Shown: positions 9,730-20,279 of the stretch, piece by piece
Position numbering within the stretch: position 1 is the stretch's first letter
Layout: each line of letters begins with the position of its first letter
From: Latrodectus hesperus
Taxonomy: Eukaryota > Arthropoda > Arachnida > Araneae > Theridiidae
Direction of reading: 5' to 3'
Assembly (NCBI GenBank): GCA_037975125.1
Contig: JAJQOW010000211.1
Location: forward strand, 1-64,000
DNA length: 64,000 nt
Notes under the pieces: generated by a model
Database searches by the model: none
The model's input: only the letters and a program-made list of their open reading frames with translations
Told to the model about the DNA's origin: nothing
Position numbers and translations under genes: made by a program

Positions 9730-11167
9730 CACTAATCATACTAACTCTTATTAGATACCTAGTTTACCATAGCGGGTCAAATGACCCAAAATTTACGTTT
9801 AGTACTTTTATGTATGAAATATGGATGTTGGAAAGGAAATAAAAATATAATGATAATAAAATATGTTTTATAATTATATGAAATAGTATTTTTACAATTT
9901 CTATTTCAAACGCAAAAAATAAGAGTTTTTTTTATACATCACATTCCAAATCGTGGATACCATAGCAAATTTATCTGCTTTCAAACGTTCACTCCGCTGA
10001 CTTTTTTTTTTATCAAAACGAATAAATCTAAGAATTTCGGTAAAATTATTTCTAAAAATTCAGTAAAATTATTTCTAAAAAATAATAGTTTCAGAAAAAA
10101 ATTTGGGCCCCCATATATTATTCCACAAAAAAGAAAGTTTCAAATTATTTGTTCCATATGCAGCTCGTGCATATAAAATTGCAATAAATGCAGCAAGTTT
10201 TTCTTGAGATAAACTCCAATCGGATCCTAACACTTTGTTTGCTTCTTCTATTGTGCATGTTCTTATATGGTTCATAATACGGTGGTCAATTATCAATGAA
10301 AATGCAGTACAAACTTTACCTTTCATTATATGACGTTTAGCATATCCTGTTGGGCCTACTTCTTGCCTGAAAATGTTATAAAGTGGTGGTCTTCCAGGTG
10401 TGCCACCTATTTGTATTTCTTCCCAAACAGATCCATCAATTGCAACATGTTGTTCATTTATTTCTGCTTCACTTTCTTCAGAACTTGAGAGTAATCTTCT
10501 TCTTTTTCGTCCACAACCGATATTCACAATATTTTCCTCTTCATTGTCAGTATCTGTAGATTCAGACTCATTTTCGTTTGTAACCAATATATCTTCGTTT
10601 TCAGAAAATTCATCATCACCGATTTCCGAAAACTCTTCTCCAATATCATTTATATCTTCTAAGAATTTGGACTGTCTCGTTCGTTTCAACATTTTATGGG
10701 TAAGTAGTTACCTGTATCACTAATAAAGCTATCAAAATACAATAAAAACTATGTACTAAACTTTACTTTTTTGCTACCTTTTTTACACAAAAATCTAGTT
10801 TCAATCTAAAATTTTTATATTTTCTTGAATTATTCTCAGCTATTTTGATTGAACTACTTTATGTAACAGTCTTTGCATACATTTGCAGTTTACTGAATAC
10901 AATAAGATAAGCAATATGTATTGATAAGCTTATAAAACAAAAAAAATGTTCTCCGGGTCAAATGACCCGATGTGGTAGACAACGGTATACGACAGTTATT
11001 ACTCAAAATAAACAAGATAAAAAATTATAAAAATAGTATAAGAACAGTAGACTTAATTAGTCAGAAAAAGTCAGTAAGTTAAATTTGGAGAAGTAATAAG
11101 ATATAACGTGCATTATCAATGCAAAAGTTCAAAATGGGTCATTTGACCCGTTATGGTATGATTAGTG
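9730..11167 (-). mobile_element. Internally deleted piggyBac element, TTAA-flanked
   Basis: TTAA lies at both edges (9726-9729 and 11168-11171), the hallmark piggyBac target duplication. The terminal inverted repeats are CACTAATCATAC, perfect over 12 bp. A subterminal inverted repeat of 22 bp (9766-9787 against 11136-11157, one mismatch) contains GGGTCAAATGACCC, and a third copy of that motif lies at 10955-10968. The inside encodes only the first 205 residues of the transposase on the minus strand. At 1.44 kb it is well short of an autonomous element (usually above 2 kb) and would need transposase from elsewhere. Confidence 0.92.
10075..10692 (-). pseudogene. piggyBac transposase, N-terminal part only
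   Basis: This is a 205-residue frame. Residues 1-80 are acidic and Ser-rich, with a basic GRKRRR at 61-66 that could serve in nuclear import. From about 100 the DDE_Tnp_1_7-type head begins: PLYNIFRQEVG, then a stretch reading KLAAFIAILYARAAYGTNNL and LWNNIWGPKFFSETI near the end. The frame stops there, before any of the three catalytic Asp residues expected in a transposase of roughly 550-600 residues. Just past the stop lies a direct repeat (GTAAAATTATTTCTAAAA at 10040 and 10063), possibly marking the deletion junction. The ATG at 10692 sits just inside the element's own 5' region. Confidence 0.85.
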
Positions 11168-11171
11168 TTAA

Positions 11172-11431
11172 TCTCAAAACATTGCAGTGAAGTCCACTCA
11201 ATTGTCAAGGCGCTCGGTGTCGTCTGCTTTTGCATAAAATTGGCGCATTGATTTAATTCATGATAACCGATTAAATCATCTGTTTTCTTGTTGGAATGGA
11301 AAAAATATTGATTATTCTAAGGAAACATTTTCCTCTTTTTCCCCCTTCGAACAGCGAAGTAACTAAAAACGTTGAAAGTCAATGGCCTACTTTTCTTTTG
11401 AATCATTCTGTAAAGAGAACCATCGGCTGAA
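11172..11431. other. tRNA-unit upstream region
   Basis: From 11297 ('tggaaaaaatattgattattctaaggaaa') the sequence closely matches the region before the gene at 15273 and, with more changes, before 59121. It ends in the upstream box (GGCCTAC at 11384) and the stretch 'ttttcttttgaatcattctgtaaagag'. Confidence 0.6.
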
Positions 11432-11503
11432 GCGTCGGTGGTATAACGGTTAGCATAGCTGCCTTCCAAGCAGTTGACCCGGGTTCGACTCCCGGCCGAC
11501 GCA
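11432..11503 (+). tRNA. tRNA-Gly-UCC: tRNA-Gly (anticodon UCC)
   Basis: All 72 nt identical to the majority copy: same acceptor stem, CTTCCAA anticodon loop and GGTTCGACTCC B box. The terminator is T4 at 11506-11509 followed by T5 at 11511-11515. The upstream box here reads AATGGCCTAC, with GGCCTAC starting 48 bp before the gene, so it carries one change from the common AATGACCTAC. The next gene in the array starts 2,023 bp downstream. Confidence 0.96.
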
Positions 11504-11515
11504 GATTTTATTTTT

Positions 11516-12719
11516 ATTACTTAAAAAATTTTTTTCTTTCTTAAATGCTTTTTAATCTACAAGTCATTCGTAACATATTGACATAAAATAATATTAATGG
11601 TGAAAAGAAATATAAAATACAATTAAACTAAAAAAAAGTATATCACTGCCATGCAATCCGTTACGGGTGCAGTTTAAAATTCATTATATCTCTGGGAAGC
11701 ATTTCACAATTTTCTGGTAGTCAAGATGTAGCTGCTCTTGAGAAAGAAAGAGTGTATTCTGCAAAATTAAACATTAGGGAAAATAAATATTTTTATGCGA
11801 TTGGGAATTATAAAAATTTATAAAATAAAAAAGTATATTTTTCACAAAAAAATGAAACGAACAAATATTATTTTAAATGAATTATTGTTCATTTTTTGGC
11901 ACATTTATTTATACTAATCTAAATTTTTTTCAGAAATGTATTTAAATATGATTTCCCACGAGATTAGCTTTCGTGTGGGAAGTACAATTCGTAAAGCAAC
12001 TGAAAGATCAAACCCAAGAAAGCTAAATATAAATTTGCTTATATTTGCTTATAACACTATACATTTTTGACGAATAATTAATGATATAGTTCCTTTATGA
12101 TCAAAACCATTATGATGATTTCTTGAAGGAATGCATTGTGCAGAACTGGACAACTAGGAGCCACGGTACACTAAACCGATGGGCGCTGATTGAATGCATC
12201 TGAAATGTCACCACGCCATTGCCTTCATAGAGGCCTTTCCTTCATGATGATTGGATCTTATTCCCGTCTCGGAAGTTCGAATCCCCCCGGAATCTCATGT
12301 CGCAGTTAACCAATCTTCGCATTTTCTAATGCTGGTAGACAGATGCAGAATAAATTTATATAAGTACCCAAATGCAACAAACCTACATTTTCTTAAAAAC
12401 AGTAATGAGAATCGAACCCGGGAATTTCGACACCTTAAAAAAATTTTGTTAGGGAGCATTCTCACTGATTTTTTGTTTTACGAAGTCCTCAGCAGAAGAA
12501 AGCAACTCGTGTGTAAAGCCACGTATGAGAAGATAAACTTCATATATAGATCGTGCTCAAATGCAGGGAATTGTGGCAGCGCGCAACTCCGAAAGGCATT
12601 TGCGCAGGGAGTCCTCTTCTTCTTGTTGGTCAAATAGGACTAGAATCGAACACGGGTCTCTCAACTCTGGAGAGGATAAATTCTCTCAGTGGCCACACTT
12701 TTTGCAAATTCTGTCATTT
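11516..12719. other. tRNA-unit body with degenerate B boxes
   Basis: Typical unit content: AT-rich post-tRNA sequence, a 'cacgagattagcttt' segment near 11958, and a GC-richer segment near 12120-12300. At 12410-12425 'aatcgaacccgggaatttc' is a minus-strand B box (GGTTCGATT) of a tRNA-like relic, and the equivalent position in other units (21250, 36275, 46703, 56168) carries a diverged version. Another such relic is at about 12640 ('agaatcgaacacggg'). Short frames here are unidentified. Confidence 0.5.
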
Positions 12720-12815
12720 GCAGATATTTGTAGTGGTTCGGAATCCACTTTAAGCCGTAGGTCCCGGTCTAGTAAGCCCTCGTGTGCAAAAAATGACCGT
12801 TGAGCGACAAAAAAA
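12720..12815 (+). repeat. SINE body, better-preserved copy
   Basis: Reads TGGTTCGGAATCCACTTTAA, then GCCGTAGGTCCCGG, then 'agccctcgtgtgcaaaaaatgaccgttgagcgac' and an A-rich end. It matches the diverged copy at 7338-7425. The tRNA head is not clearly attached here. Confidence 0.6.
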
Positions 12816-13454
12816 ATCAATCTGTCATTTGCAGAATAGCTAAGACATCAATAGAAAATTTTTCAGTTGTACTTGGATCGATCCCGGGTCTTCCAGCAAC
12901 GAAAATTTTAAGCCATTTACCATTAAGACCTTTCTTTGAAAATTTTAATCTTGAATATTGTGTTGCAACAAAATATTAAGACGGTTTGTCACCAAAAATT
13001 CTCCACTTTTTTTTCAGTGTATCCTCAGCATTATTAAATAGAAGATTTAATTCATTGATAAATCGAGGTCAACATTTCATGCGTCGACAGACGTCTTGTT
13101 GACGGCAACTGACTTCTCTGCAGTACTTAAAATTCAACCGGGAAGTCGTAAAAGCAAGTTCGTGACAAGTCTGCTTCTTTCTCCGAATTGAATCGATTGC
13201 TGTTTAAAAGAGATTTCGGTAATCGATTCTGTAAAAATCAGCATTGATTATAACAGTTATAATTTAAGCAAAAGCTCATTTATAGAAGTATTTCAACAAA
13301 AATATATATTGGGATTTTAAAAAGAAGGAAATAAGAAACACAAAATTTTATCTTTCTTCACTTTAAAGCTGAAGAATAACCAAGAAAATTACATTGAGAA
13401 GTGAATGACCTACTTCTACTTTCATTTATTCCTTAAAGAAAGATTCTCAGTGTA
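12816..13454. other. tRNA-unit sequence, no gene
   Basis: Contains a further minus-strand B-box relic at about 12873 ('ggatcgatcccgggtc'), a 'gttgcaacaaaatattaagacggtttgtcacc' segment shared in diverged form with other units (for example near 34868, 36604 and 45187), and the upstream box GACCTAC at 13407. Confidence 0.5.
13404..13415 (+). promoter_or_regulatory. Conserved upstream box of the tRNA units (AATGACCTACTT)
   Basis: Representative of a box seen before every plus-strand tRNA copy at nearly constant distance. GACCTAC or its variant begins 49, 48, 48, 48, 50, 47, 48, 49, 50, 47, 48, 48 and 47 bp before the genes at 1590, 11432, 13455, 15273, 22679, 35265, 37011, 45656, 48140, 54880, 56925, 59121 and 63364. 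The form is AATGACCTACTT in most, AATGACCCATTT in 22679 and 48140, and AATAACCTACTT in the broken copy 45656. It is absent at the expected place beside the minus-strand gene at 40154. Upstream elements that boost Pol III initiation are known in arthropods. Shared ancestry of the units is the alternative. Confidence 0.5.
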
Positions 13455-13526
13455 GCGTCGGTGGTATAACGGTTAGCATAGCTGCCTTCCAAGCAGTTGA
13501 CCCGGGTTCGACTCCCGGCCGACGCA
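13455..13526 (+). tRNA. tRNA-Gly-UCC: tRNA-Gly (anticodon UCC)
   Basis: Identical to the majority copy over 72 nt. The seven-T terminator is at 13535-13541. The upstream box GACCTACTT begins 48 bp before the gene. Between box and gene the sequence ('ctactttcatttattccttaaagaaagattctcagtgta') differs from that of the 11432 and 15273 copies but resembles that of 37011 and 56925, so there are at least two unit lineages with the same tRNA. Confidence 0.96.
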
Positions 13527-13541
13527 GATTCGTCTTTTTTT

Positions 13542-14840
13542 CTAATACAATTTTTTCTGAATACTTTTTAATTTAATATTAATACGTAGCACATTAATGC
13601 GATGATAGCAATAAAAAAATAATTTATTCTTCTATGGTTTGTTATTGTGTTAGGCGCACAAATGAGAGAGATAGAATTTTTGGTGTGATTTTGAATTTGG
13701 TAAATCCTTATGGGTTTTCCATTTCTCTTCTCATTCAGAATTCTAACTACTTTGGAGAGATCGGGTTTATGTTGTGATTAAAGTTTGTGTAAAATAAACA
13801 TTTTATCTTACCATTTTTTGTGAAAAAAATAATTTTCGCTTTGATATTCCCGTTAACATTTATTCGTCTTGAATGTCTGTTTTCACCAAACTAAATTCAT
13901 TTCCCTAATGGTTTTCCCCTATCTGTTGTGTGGCTTTTTACCCTAATCTTGATATAAGGGCTTCGATACCTGTCCCCTCCAAGGGCTTGACGTGAGGTCA
14001 AGTGACGTGCCCACACCAGACATGACAGTTTTCTTTTCACACTGGAGCACATTATCAGACGAACAATCAATCCTAAAACTAGCAGGTGTTAAGACCCTCT
14101 CAATATGATTGTTTTCGGGAGAATTTCGTATCGAGTCTACTATTATTCGAACACAAGAATTAAACATTTTCTAACAACTACCGTAGTCATAATTGCTCGA
14201 TGTAATGTTTTTGCTTGAAGTAGGAGGTAATATTGAATATTATCACATACCTGGACCTGTTGAAGAAAATGAACGCTAGTTAGAAGTCTGGATTATCTGA
14301 AAATTTACTCAAGAAGGAAAAATGTACGTGGATCAGATCGGGAAAATTATAAATATTTAGGGAAACGAAATTTATTAAATGCAAATTCTTATTAATAAAC
14401 TAAGTATAATAAAGAATTATTGTGTATTTTTATGTAATAAGACGCAACGCACAAGTAATATCTCCCATTACATCGGTCGCTCGTTATCTTTTATATCCTA
14501 ATTATTTGTAGAAATTGAGGTACTTGAGTGGTTAAAATATGGAGTGCATTTTTGGCGTGAAAATTTTCCTCAGCATGAACTTGAATTGTGAATTACAGCG
14601 TTGAACGATTGCAATGCGTTTGCGGCTGTCTGTTTCCGGGGTCACTCAATCCAGCCACCGGCCTCTTCTTTCTACAACTGGCGCGATCAACAGGTGGGAC
14701 AGCTGTCCATGTCTCAGGGACATATTGGACACCCGACACAACATTTGGCGGTGGACAACCATGCGCCTAAGGCTGTTGTAAGGCATCCAAATACCCGCCA
14801 CAAATTGCAATATAACTGTTATGTACCGAACCATAAGGAC
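13542..14840. other. tRNA-unit body, no identified gene
   Basis: Standard post-tRNA sequence to about 13870. At 13925-14170 lies a GC-richer segment ending in a 74-codon minus-strand frame I cannot identify. At 14570-14840 the text 'gcgtgaaaattttcctcagc' followed by 'gattgcaatgcgtttgcggctgtc' resembles in layout the segment at 16490-16560 ('gcgtgagaatta...gattgctacacgttttccaccgcc'), so the two appear to be old copies of one repeat. Confidence 0.45.
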
Positions 14841-15272
14841 CATCTTTTAAGACATCGACCTTTTCTTAAAATGTATTCGTATCATCATTCATTACGGAAT
14901 TTCATTCTGTCATCAATTGTCAAGAGTGAAATCGTTTCGGGAGTCCATCGGTGAACCTTGCAAATGACTTCACTGAAATAACTGAACACCAACCGAGGAG
15001 GTGTAGAAAAAATTTCACACCGCCTCTTCTTCAACATTCAAATTGTGTGTGGATTGCAATAAAGTCCACGCTTCGAAAATCATTGATAAGAAAATCAATA
15101 TTCATTCATCCAATGTTATCGCGTGCTTATACGTAATGGAAAAAATATTGATTATTCTAAGGAAAAATTTTCCTCTTTTTCCCCCTTCGAACAGCGAAGT
15201 AACTAAAAACGTACAAAGGTAAATGACCTACTTTTCTTTTGAATCATTCTGTAAAGAAAGCCGTCTGCTGTA

Positions 15273-15344
15273 GCGTCGGTGGTATAACGGTTAGCATAGC
15301 TGCCTTCCAAGCAGTTGACCCGGGTTCGACTCCCGGCCGACGCA
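15273..15344 (+). tRNA. tRNA-Gly-UCC: tRNA-Gly (anticodon UCC)
   Basis: Identical to the majority copy. Terminator T7 at 15351-15357. Upstream box GACCTACTT starts 48 bp before the gene. Its whole neighbourhood is duplicated with the gene at 59121. The segment before it ('tggaaaaaatattgattattctaaggaaa', 'cagcgaagtaactaaaaacgt') is also shared with the 11432 unit, placing 11432, 15273, 59121 and probably 1590 in one sub-lineage. Confidence 0.96.
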
Positions 15345-15357
15345 GATAACTTTTTTT

Positions 15358-16310
15358 CTTACGTATTTTTTTTTACCTCGTTAAACGATTTTTAATTAAA
15401 AAATAATGCATGTACATTAATTTAATATATCATTAACGATAAAAATTATTATGTCTTCTAGAGTGTTTAATTTTATTCGTCACAAATATATACAATTATT
15501 TTGTTAATCAGAATTTTTAACTACTTTGCAAAGGTTGACTACAGAGAAGGCAACTCTAAATATAATGAAAAATAAAAACTAAAAATTTTTTTTCCTAATA
15601 ACTATTAAAAAAAATTGATGCTTTGATGTTTGACCTTTTGTATATTCGTATTCAAATATGTGTTTGTAACAATTTAAATTCAAGCATGCTAAAGCGTTTA
15701 TGTAAACTATATCCTTCGTAATTTTATTATGGTTCTATTGTTTTAAAGCTAGTGAGTTCGAATTCCGGCTTAACCGAGTCTTCATCGTGTCGCTAAAGGT
15801 GGCTGGGGCATGTTAAATAGGTGGTGGTCTCAATGTCCTCCAAATGAAATGATACCTCTGTGGTTGGCAAGCCAAGTATTGGAGGTCTTCTGCTTGGTTC
15901 CAGTTTAAACATTGCGAAGACCCCACTCGGCTGCTTCTATCTAACTGATAGAGCCCAACTCAAATCTATGCATAGGGTAGCATGAATCTGCAGCAACAAT
16001 GTTCTTTCCTGTCGGACATACACAAATTTGCAAGTGAGCTCCGGACTATCTTAAGGTTAACGGGCTTGTGGAAAACTCCCCTGTCAGCAGGCGCCTCACG
16101 ATTTTTAACGACATCCTGTGTCACATGCACAGCGGAGCAGGCAAGCCCCCGGACTGTGCCTTTACGTTATTAGGGTTTGGAATCCTCGTCCATCACCAAG
16201 TGCCTCGTCATTCTGAACAATAGTCAGGCGACGAGGTCACACCAGAGCTGGTACCCTCCACTCCACATCCATACCACACCAGCGGAAGGTCTTTGGACAT
16301 CGCACACTAA
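15358..16310. other. Post-tRNA sequence and an unidentified GC-richer repeat
   Basis: 15358-15730 is AT-rich unit sequence. 15740-16310 is GC-richer and non-repetitive within itself. Its short frames (63 codons at 15982) are not recognisable, and the partner copy at 59823 has a different frame length because of indels, which argues against coding. Probably an old transposon or SINE body of unknown class. Confidence 0.4.
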
Positions 16311-16445
16311 TGTGATCACGCCGCCAATCCACGGAGCTCCAGCAACTCAGTGACGGTGGAGCACGGAGTGGTCACCCACCCAATCACTCCCCTCGCTCAA
16401 TGATGCTTCACTTTGCTGATCTTAACCGGAAGCTGCTGAGCGGAG

Positions 16446-17424
<979 letters not shown>

Positions 17425-18134
17425 AGTTGATAAATTCAGTTAGATCTTGTGTAACATTTATAATTTAGTTCCGAGAAGATATTTTCCAAACACAAGAAGC
17501 GCACTTTAAATATGACCTACAATTACATTTTTAACTACTGGTTGTCAGTGTCATCTTAGACGAGCGCTGCGACATTGTTCTTCAGAACTGAAGGTCGCTG
17601 ATTAGATACCTGCAACGGCGAGGTCAATGTTGTGTTTCTGATTTCTGCAAGTACTTCAGTCAAGTTGGGTACATGATAGTTTTCTGGGTTTCTTCTACTG
17701 TGACATAAGGATAAAGCCTACTATCCGAGGACAGTTCACCTGGAAGACAAGTACATGATGACAAGTATATACGAAAAAAAGGCCATTAGCTGTTAGACAG
17801 ACCACAACGTGGTGTCAAAATTTGCTAGTTGTAAACTTTCAAACATAAAATTAAAATTTATTTTGACTTGATACATAATCGAAGAAATGTCCGATTTTTG
17901 TATTTAGTTATTTCCAAATGCAATACAAGCTCTGATTTTTTTAACAGATATTTTACTTTATATCAAAAGCTTATATATATATATTCTGAATGGAACACCG
18001 TCCCACCCGATGGTATGCGGTGCGTGAAAGTCGTTGCGTAATCCAGTCAAGAGATGCATTACAAGGCCGAAGCCAAGGTTCAGGTGGTCGCAAAGGTCAA
18101 ATGACCGAAAGAACTCTCAGCAAGTGGTGGGATG
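17425..18134. other. Duplicated noncoding sequence, no identified gene
   Basis: Same in blocks B and C. At 17972-17984 there is a short AT run, and B has 79 bp here (42524-42602). The text at 17985-18114 ('ggaacaccgtcccacccgatgg' onward) looks like a remnant of a complex repeat. Around 42107-42370 and 61351-61614 an 87-codon minus-strand frame survives in B and C but is broken in A, with no recognised match. Confidence 0.4.
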
Positions 18135-19475
18135 ACCGAAACCACTAGAAAAAAGGCTCTAAGTGATGGGGCGAGAGAGACGTTCATTGGAACTCGTTCT
18201 GACTGGAAGAGGAGGTCCAATCTGGCCTATAATAATTAAATGCAAACAAGGTTACAAAACAGTATGATAAAAGATAAAATGCAAAAAAGGTTATAATACA
18301 GTATGATACCAGATTAAATACAAGTAAGATATTCTTCTACAGAGAACAGAAGATGTGGAGTCAGCCAGCGAGTTGGTGGTGCATTTCTTGTAGTAGAATC
18401 TCCTGGATCCCCTTCCGGAAGCCTTTGTTGGAGAGGAGTTGTGGGGCTCTATCAGCTCTAGTAGAACTTGAGAAATGGCGTGTCCTGACATCAGCGTAGT
18501 AGTCACAATCAAATATTAGGTGATTGATGTCTTGGGTCTCTCCATCATATGGGGATGTGTCCTCTTGTCCATGGAATCGTCTTCTATAGGTACCAAAGGA
18601 ACCATGACCGGTGAGGAACTGATTGAAGTAGAAGTCTGCAGAGATTCTTTTTCTACATACTTTAGGAAATAATGAATAGTCTCCTGGTCTTGGTGGAGCA
18701 CTCCCAGAGATGTGTTGCCAACTGTGCAGTTCGTCTTCATTGGTGAGGATGATAAGCTGTTGCCTGCTGAGTCGGACTGTGATTCCAATATCCTCATTTG
18801 TGGTTGCGTCTTTGGCTGCTTTATCAGCTTCCTCATTGAAAAGGATGGCCACACGTGCTTTTACACGTGAAAGGTAAAAGTTTGGGGGTTGCTCGTGAGA
18901 ATCTCCCTAATGTCCCTGATGACGTCTCTATTGATGACTGTAGCAGAGCGGACCGAAAGCACAGCTTTAGAGTCTGTGTGGATGTGGCAGACCAGAACAT
19001 TATGTTCAAGAACGTATTTCATGGTAAGAAGAATGGTAGAACCTTCCGCTTCTAATACCGTTGCGTCATCATTCAGTCGGACTTTGATGCTTCAGATCGC
19101 AACTTCGTTGCAAAGAATAATGGAGGCACATCCTACTCTGTTGTCCATCTTGGAGCCATCGGTGTCTGCAAAATGGTCCAGATGCTTAGGAATAGGCGAC
19201 CATTCACTTGTCTATGAGTCTAGGGAGGATGATTCCTCAAAGTACAAATCGCTGCATTCTTGGAAGACCAGTTTCTGTCGGTAACACTGATAGTCGAACC
19301 ATAATTCCACAGCTCGAATCGTTTCTTATAGGAATATGTTTTCAGATGCAGAGGAGGGCAGCCAGCAAGGACTTGAAGGGCATCAGTAGAGGTGGTTCAA
19401 TAAGACTTGGTGATCTTAAGTAGAGCAATTCTCTGTATTTGTTGCCACTTAACATTGATGCGGACAGTGTCCTGG
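18135..19475 (-). pseudogene. Non-LTR retrotransposon 3' half: RT end, RNase H and Cys tail
   Basis: Reading on the minus strand from about 19450: RIALLKITKSY, an in-frame stop where Arg is usual, TTSTDALQVLAG (the RT-to-RNase H link typical of R1/Jockey-like elements), then RNase H with DTDGSK near 19170 and HTDSKAVLSVRSA near 18970. After a frameshift come FNEEADKAAKDATTNEDIG, QFLTGHGSFGTYRRRFHGQ and DINHLIFDC, the post-RNase H tail. The 163-codon frame 18852-18361 is the longest intact piece. The 3' UTR ends about 18140. The 5' part is missing. The partner copy is at 42755-44092. Confidence 0.85.
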
Positions 19476-19820
19476 TATATATATATTTTTATATATACCT
19501 TATATATATTTTTTATTGCTTAGTATTCGTTAACTCAAGCTATGTAACCATATGTATATAAAATTTTAATCCTCCCTTTTGTACAATTGACGATACTTTT
19601 GTAGTCCAATTCCAAGGATAAAGGAAATGGCATCTTATATAAGTTGTCCAAACAGAATTGGTATGTCAGTAGTCCATTAAAGATTTTTAATTTCGCTGGG
19701 AAAAAAATGATGTTTACTTTTTCCTTCTTCCTTCAAACAAAGAAAAAGCAGCAAAATCTATTTAAGTGAATAACTTATAATTGCTTTCTGCATTTTATTA
19801 AGAAAGATATCTCAGTGAAA
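19476..19820. other. AT-rich sequence before a tRNA fragment
   Basis: Starts with short TA runs, where the LINE is cut off, then unit-like sequence ('cttcttccttcaaacaaagaaaaagcagc', 'aagtgaataacttataattgc'). It resembles the approach to tRNA genes, but the GACCTAC box is degraded to GAATAACTTAT. Confidence 0.45.
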
Positions 19821-19870
19821 CATCATCGGTATAACAGTTAGCGTAGCTACAGTCTTCCTAGCAGTTCAGG
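19821..19870 (+). pseudogene. tRNA-Gly fragment (5' two-thirds), decayed
   Basis: Reads ATCGGTATAACAGTTAGCGTAG, CTACAGTCTTCCTAGCAG, then TTCAGG. It is alignable to the D-arm and anticodon arm of tRNA-Gly(UCC) with an inserted segment in the anticodon stem. The T-arm and 3' acceptor are lost. The same fragment stands at 44439-44488, so the decay predates the A/B duplication. Confidence 0.7.
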
Positions 19871-20193
19871 ATAAAAAAATTGTCTTTGAAATAGTTATAT
19901 TAATACAAAGCATTTTAATTTCGCGTACGATTAACTATAAAAAGAATCATTTGGTGTTTTATTAATTTTTAGTTGAGGTGTCGCATAATCTTTTTGGATG
20001 TGACTTTAAATTTGAGGAAATTTTTTGCGGTGTTTTCCACACTCTATCTGTCTTGAAAAGATTAAAATCAGTCTGAAGCGAAAGAATATAAATAAATAAA
20101 CATTTTTCTTTTATTATAACTCTATTAGAAAATAAAGCATACACTCTCCAGATGGAATATAAAATATTGTCTCTCCAGACTACAGAAAATCTC

Positions 20194-20279
20194 TTAACGA
20201 GCAGTCTTGTTAGTGTCGGTTGTTATGGTAACAAGATCTTGATACCATAACAACCGACACTAACAAGACTGCTCGTTAA
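20194..20279. repeat. 86-bp near-perfect palindrome at a replaced segment
   Basis: Arms 20194-20230 and 20243-20279 are perfect reverse complements over 37 bp. The 12 bases between (ACAAGATCTTGA) are themselves palindromic except for one A/A pair. In block B only the left-arm sequence is present (44814-44850, 'gtgtcggttgttatggtaac'), and it runs on into 'aagatcggtcc' and about 870 bp containing the tRNA relic at 45656. After the palindrome A resumes at 'agttttcatctt', matching B at 45735. The palindrome thus marks a deletion with inverted copying of the left edge. Confidence 0.93.

Noticed and set aside
10400..10723. 107-codon plus-strand frame rich in Ser
   Set aside because: It is the antisense shadow of the acidic, Ser-rich N-terminus of the piggyBac transposase.
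18855..19423. Plus-strand frames of 66-131 codons (and 43328-44040 in block B)
   Set aside because: They are antisense to the LINE RNase H and RT-end coding text on the minus strand.
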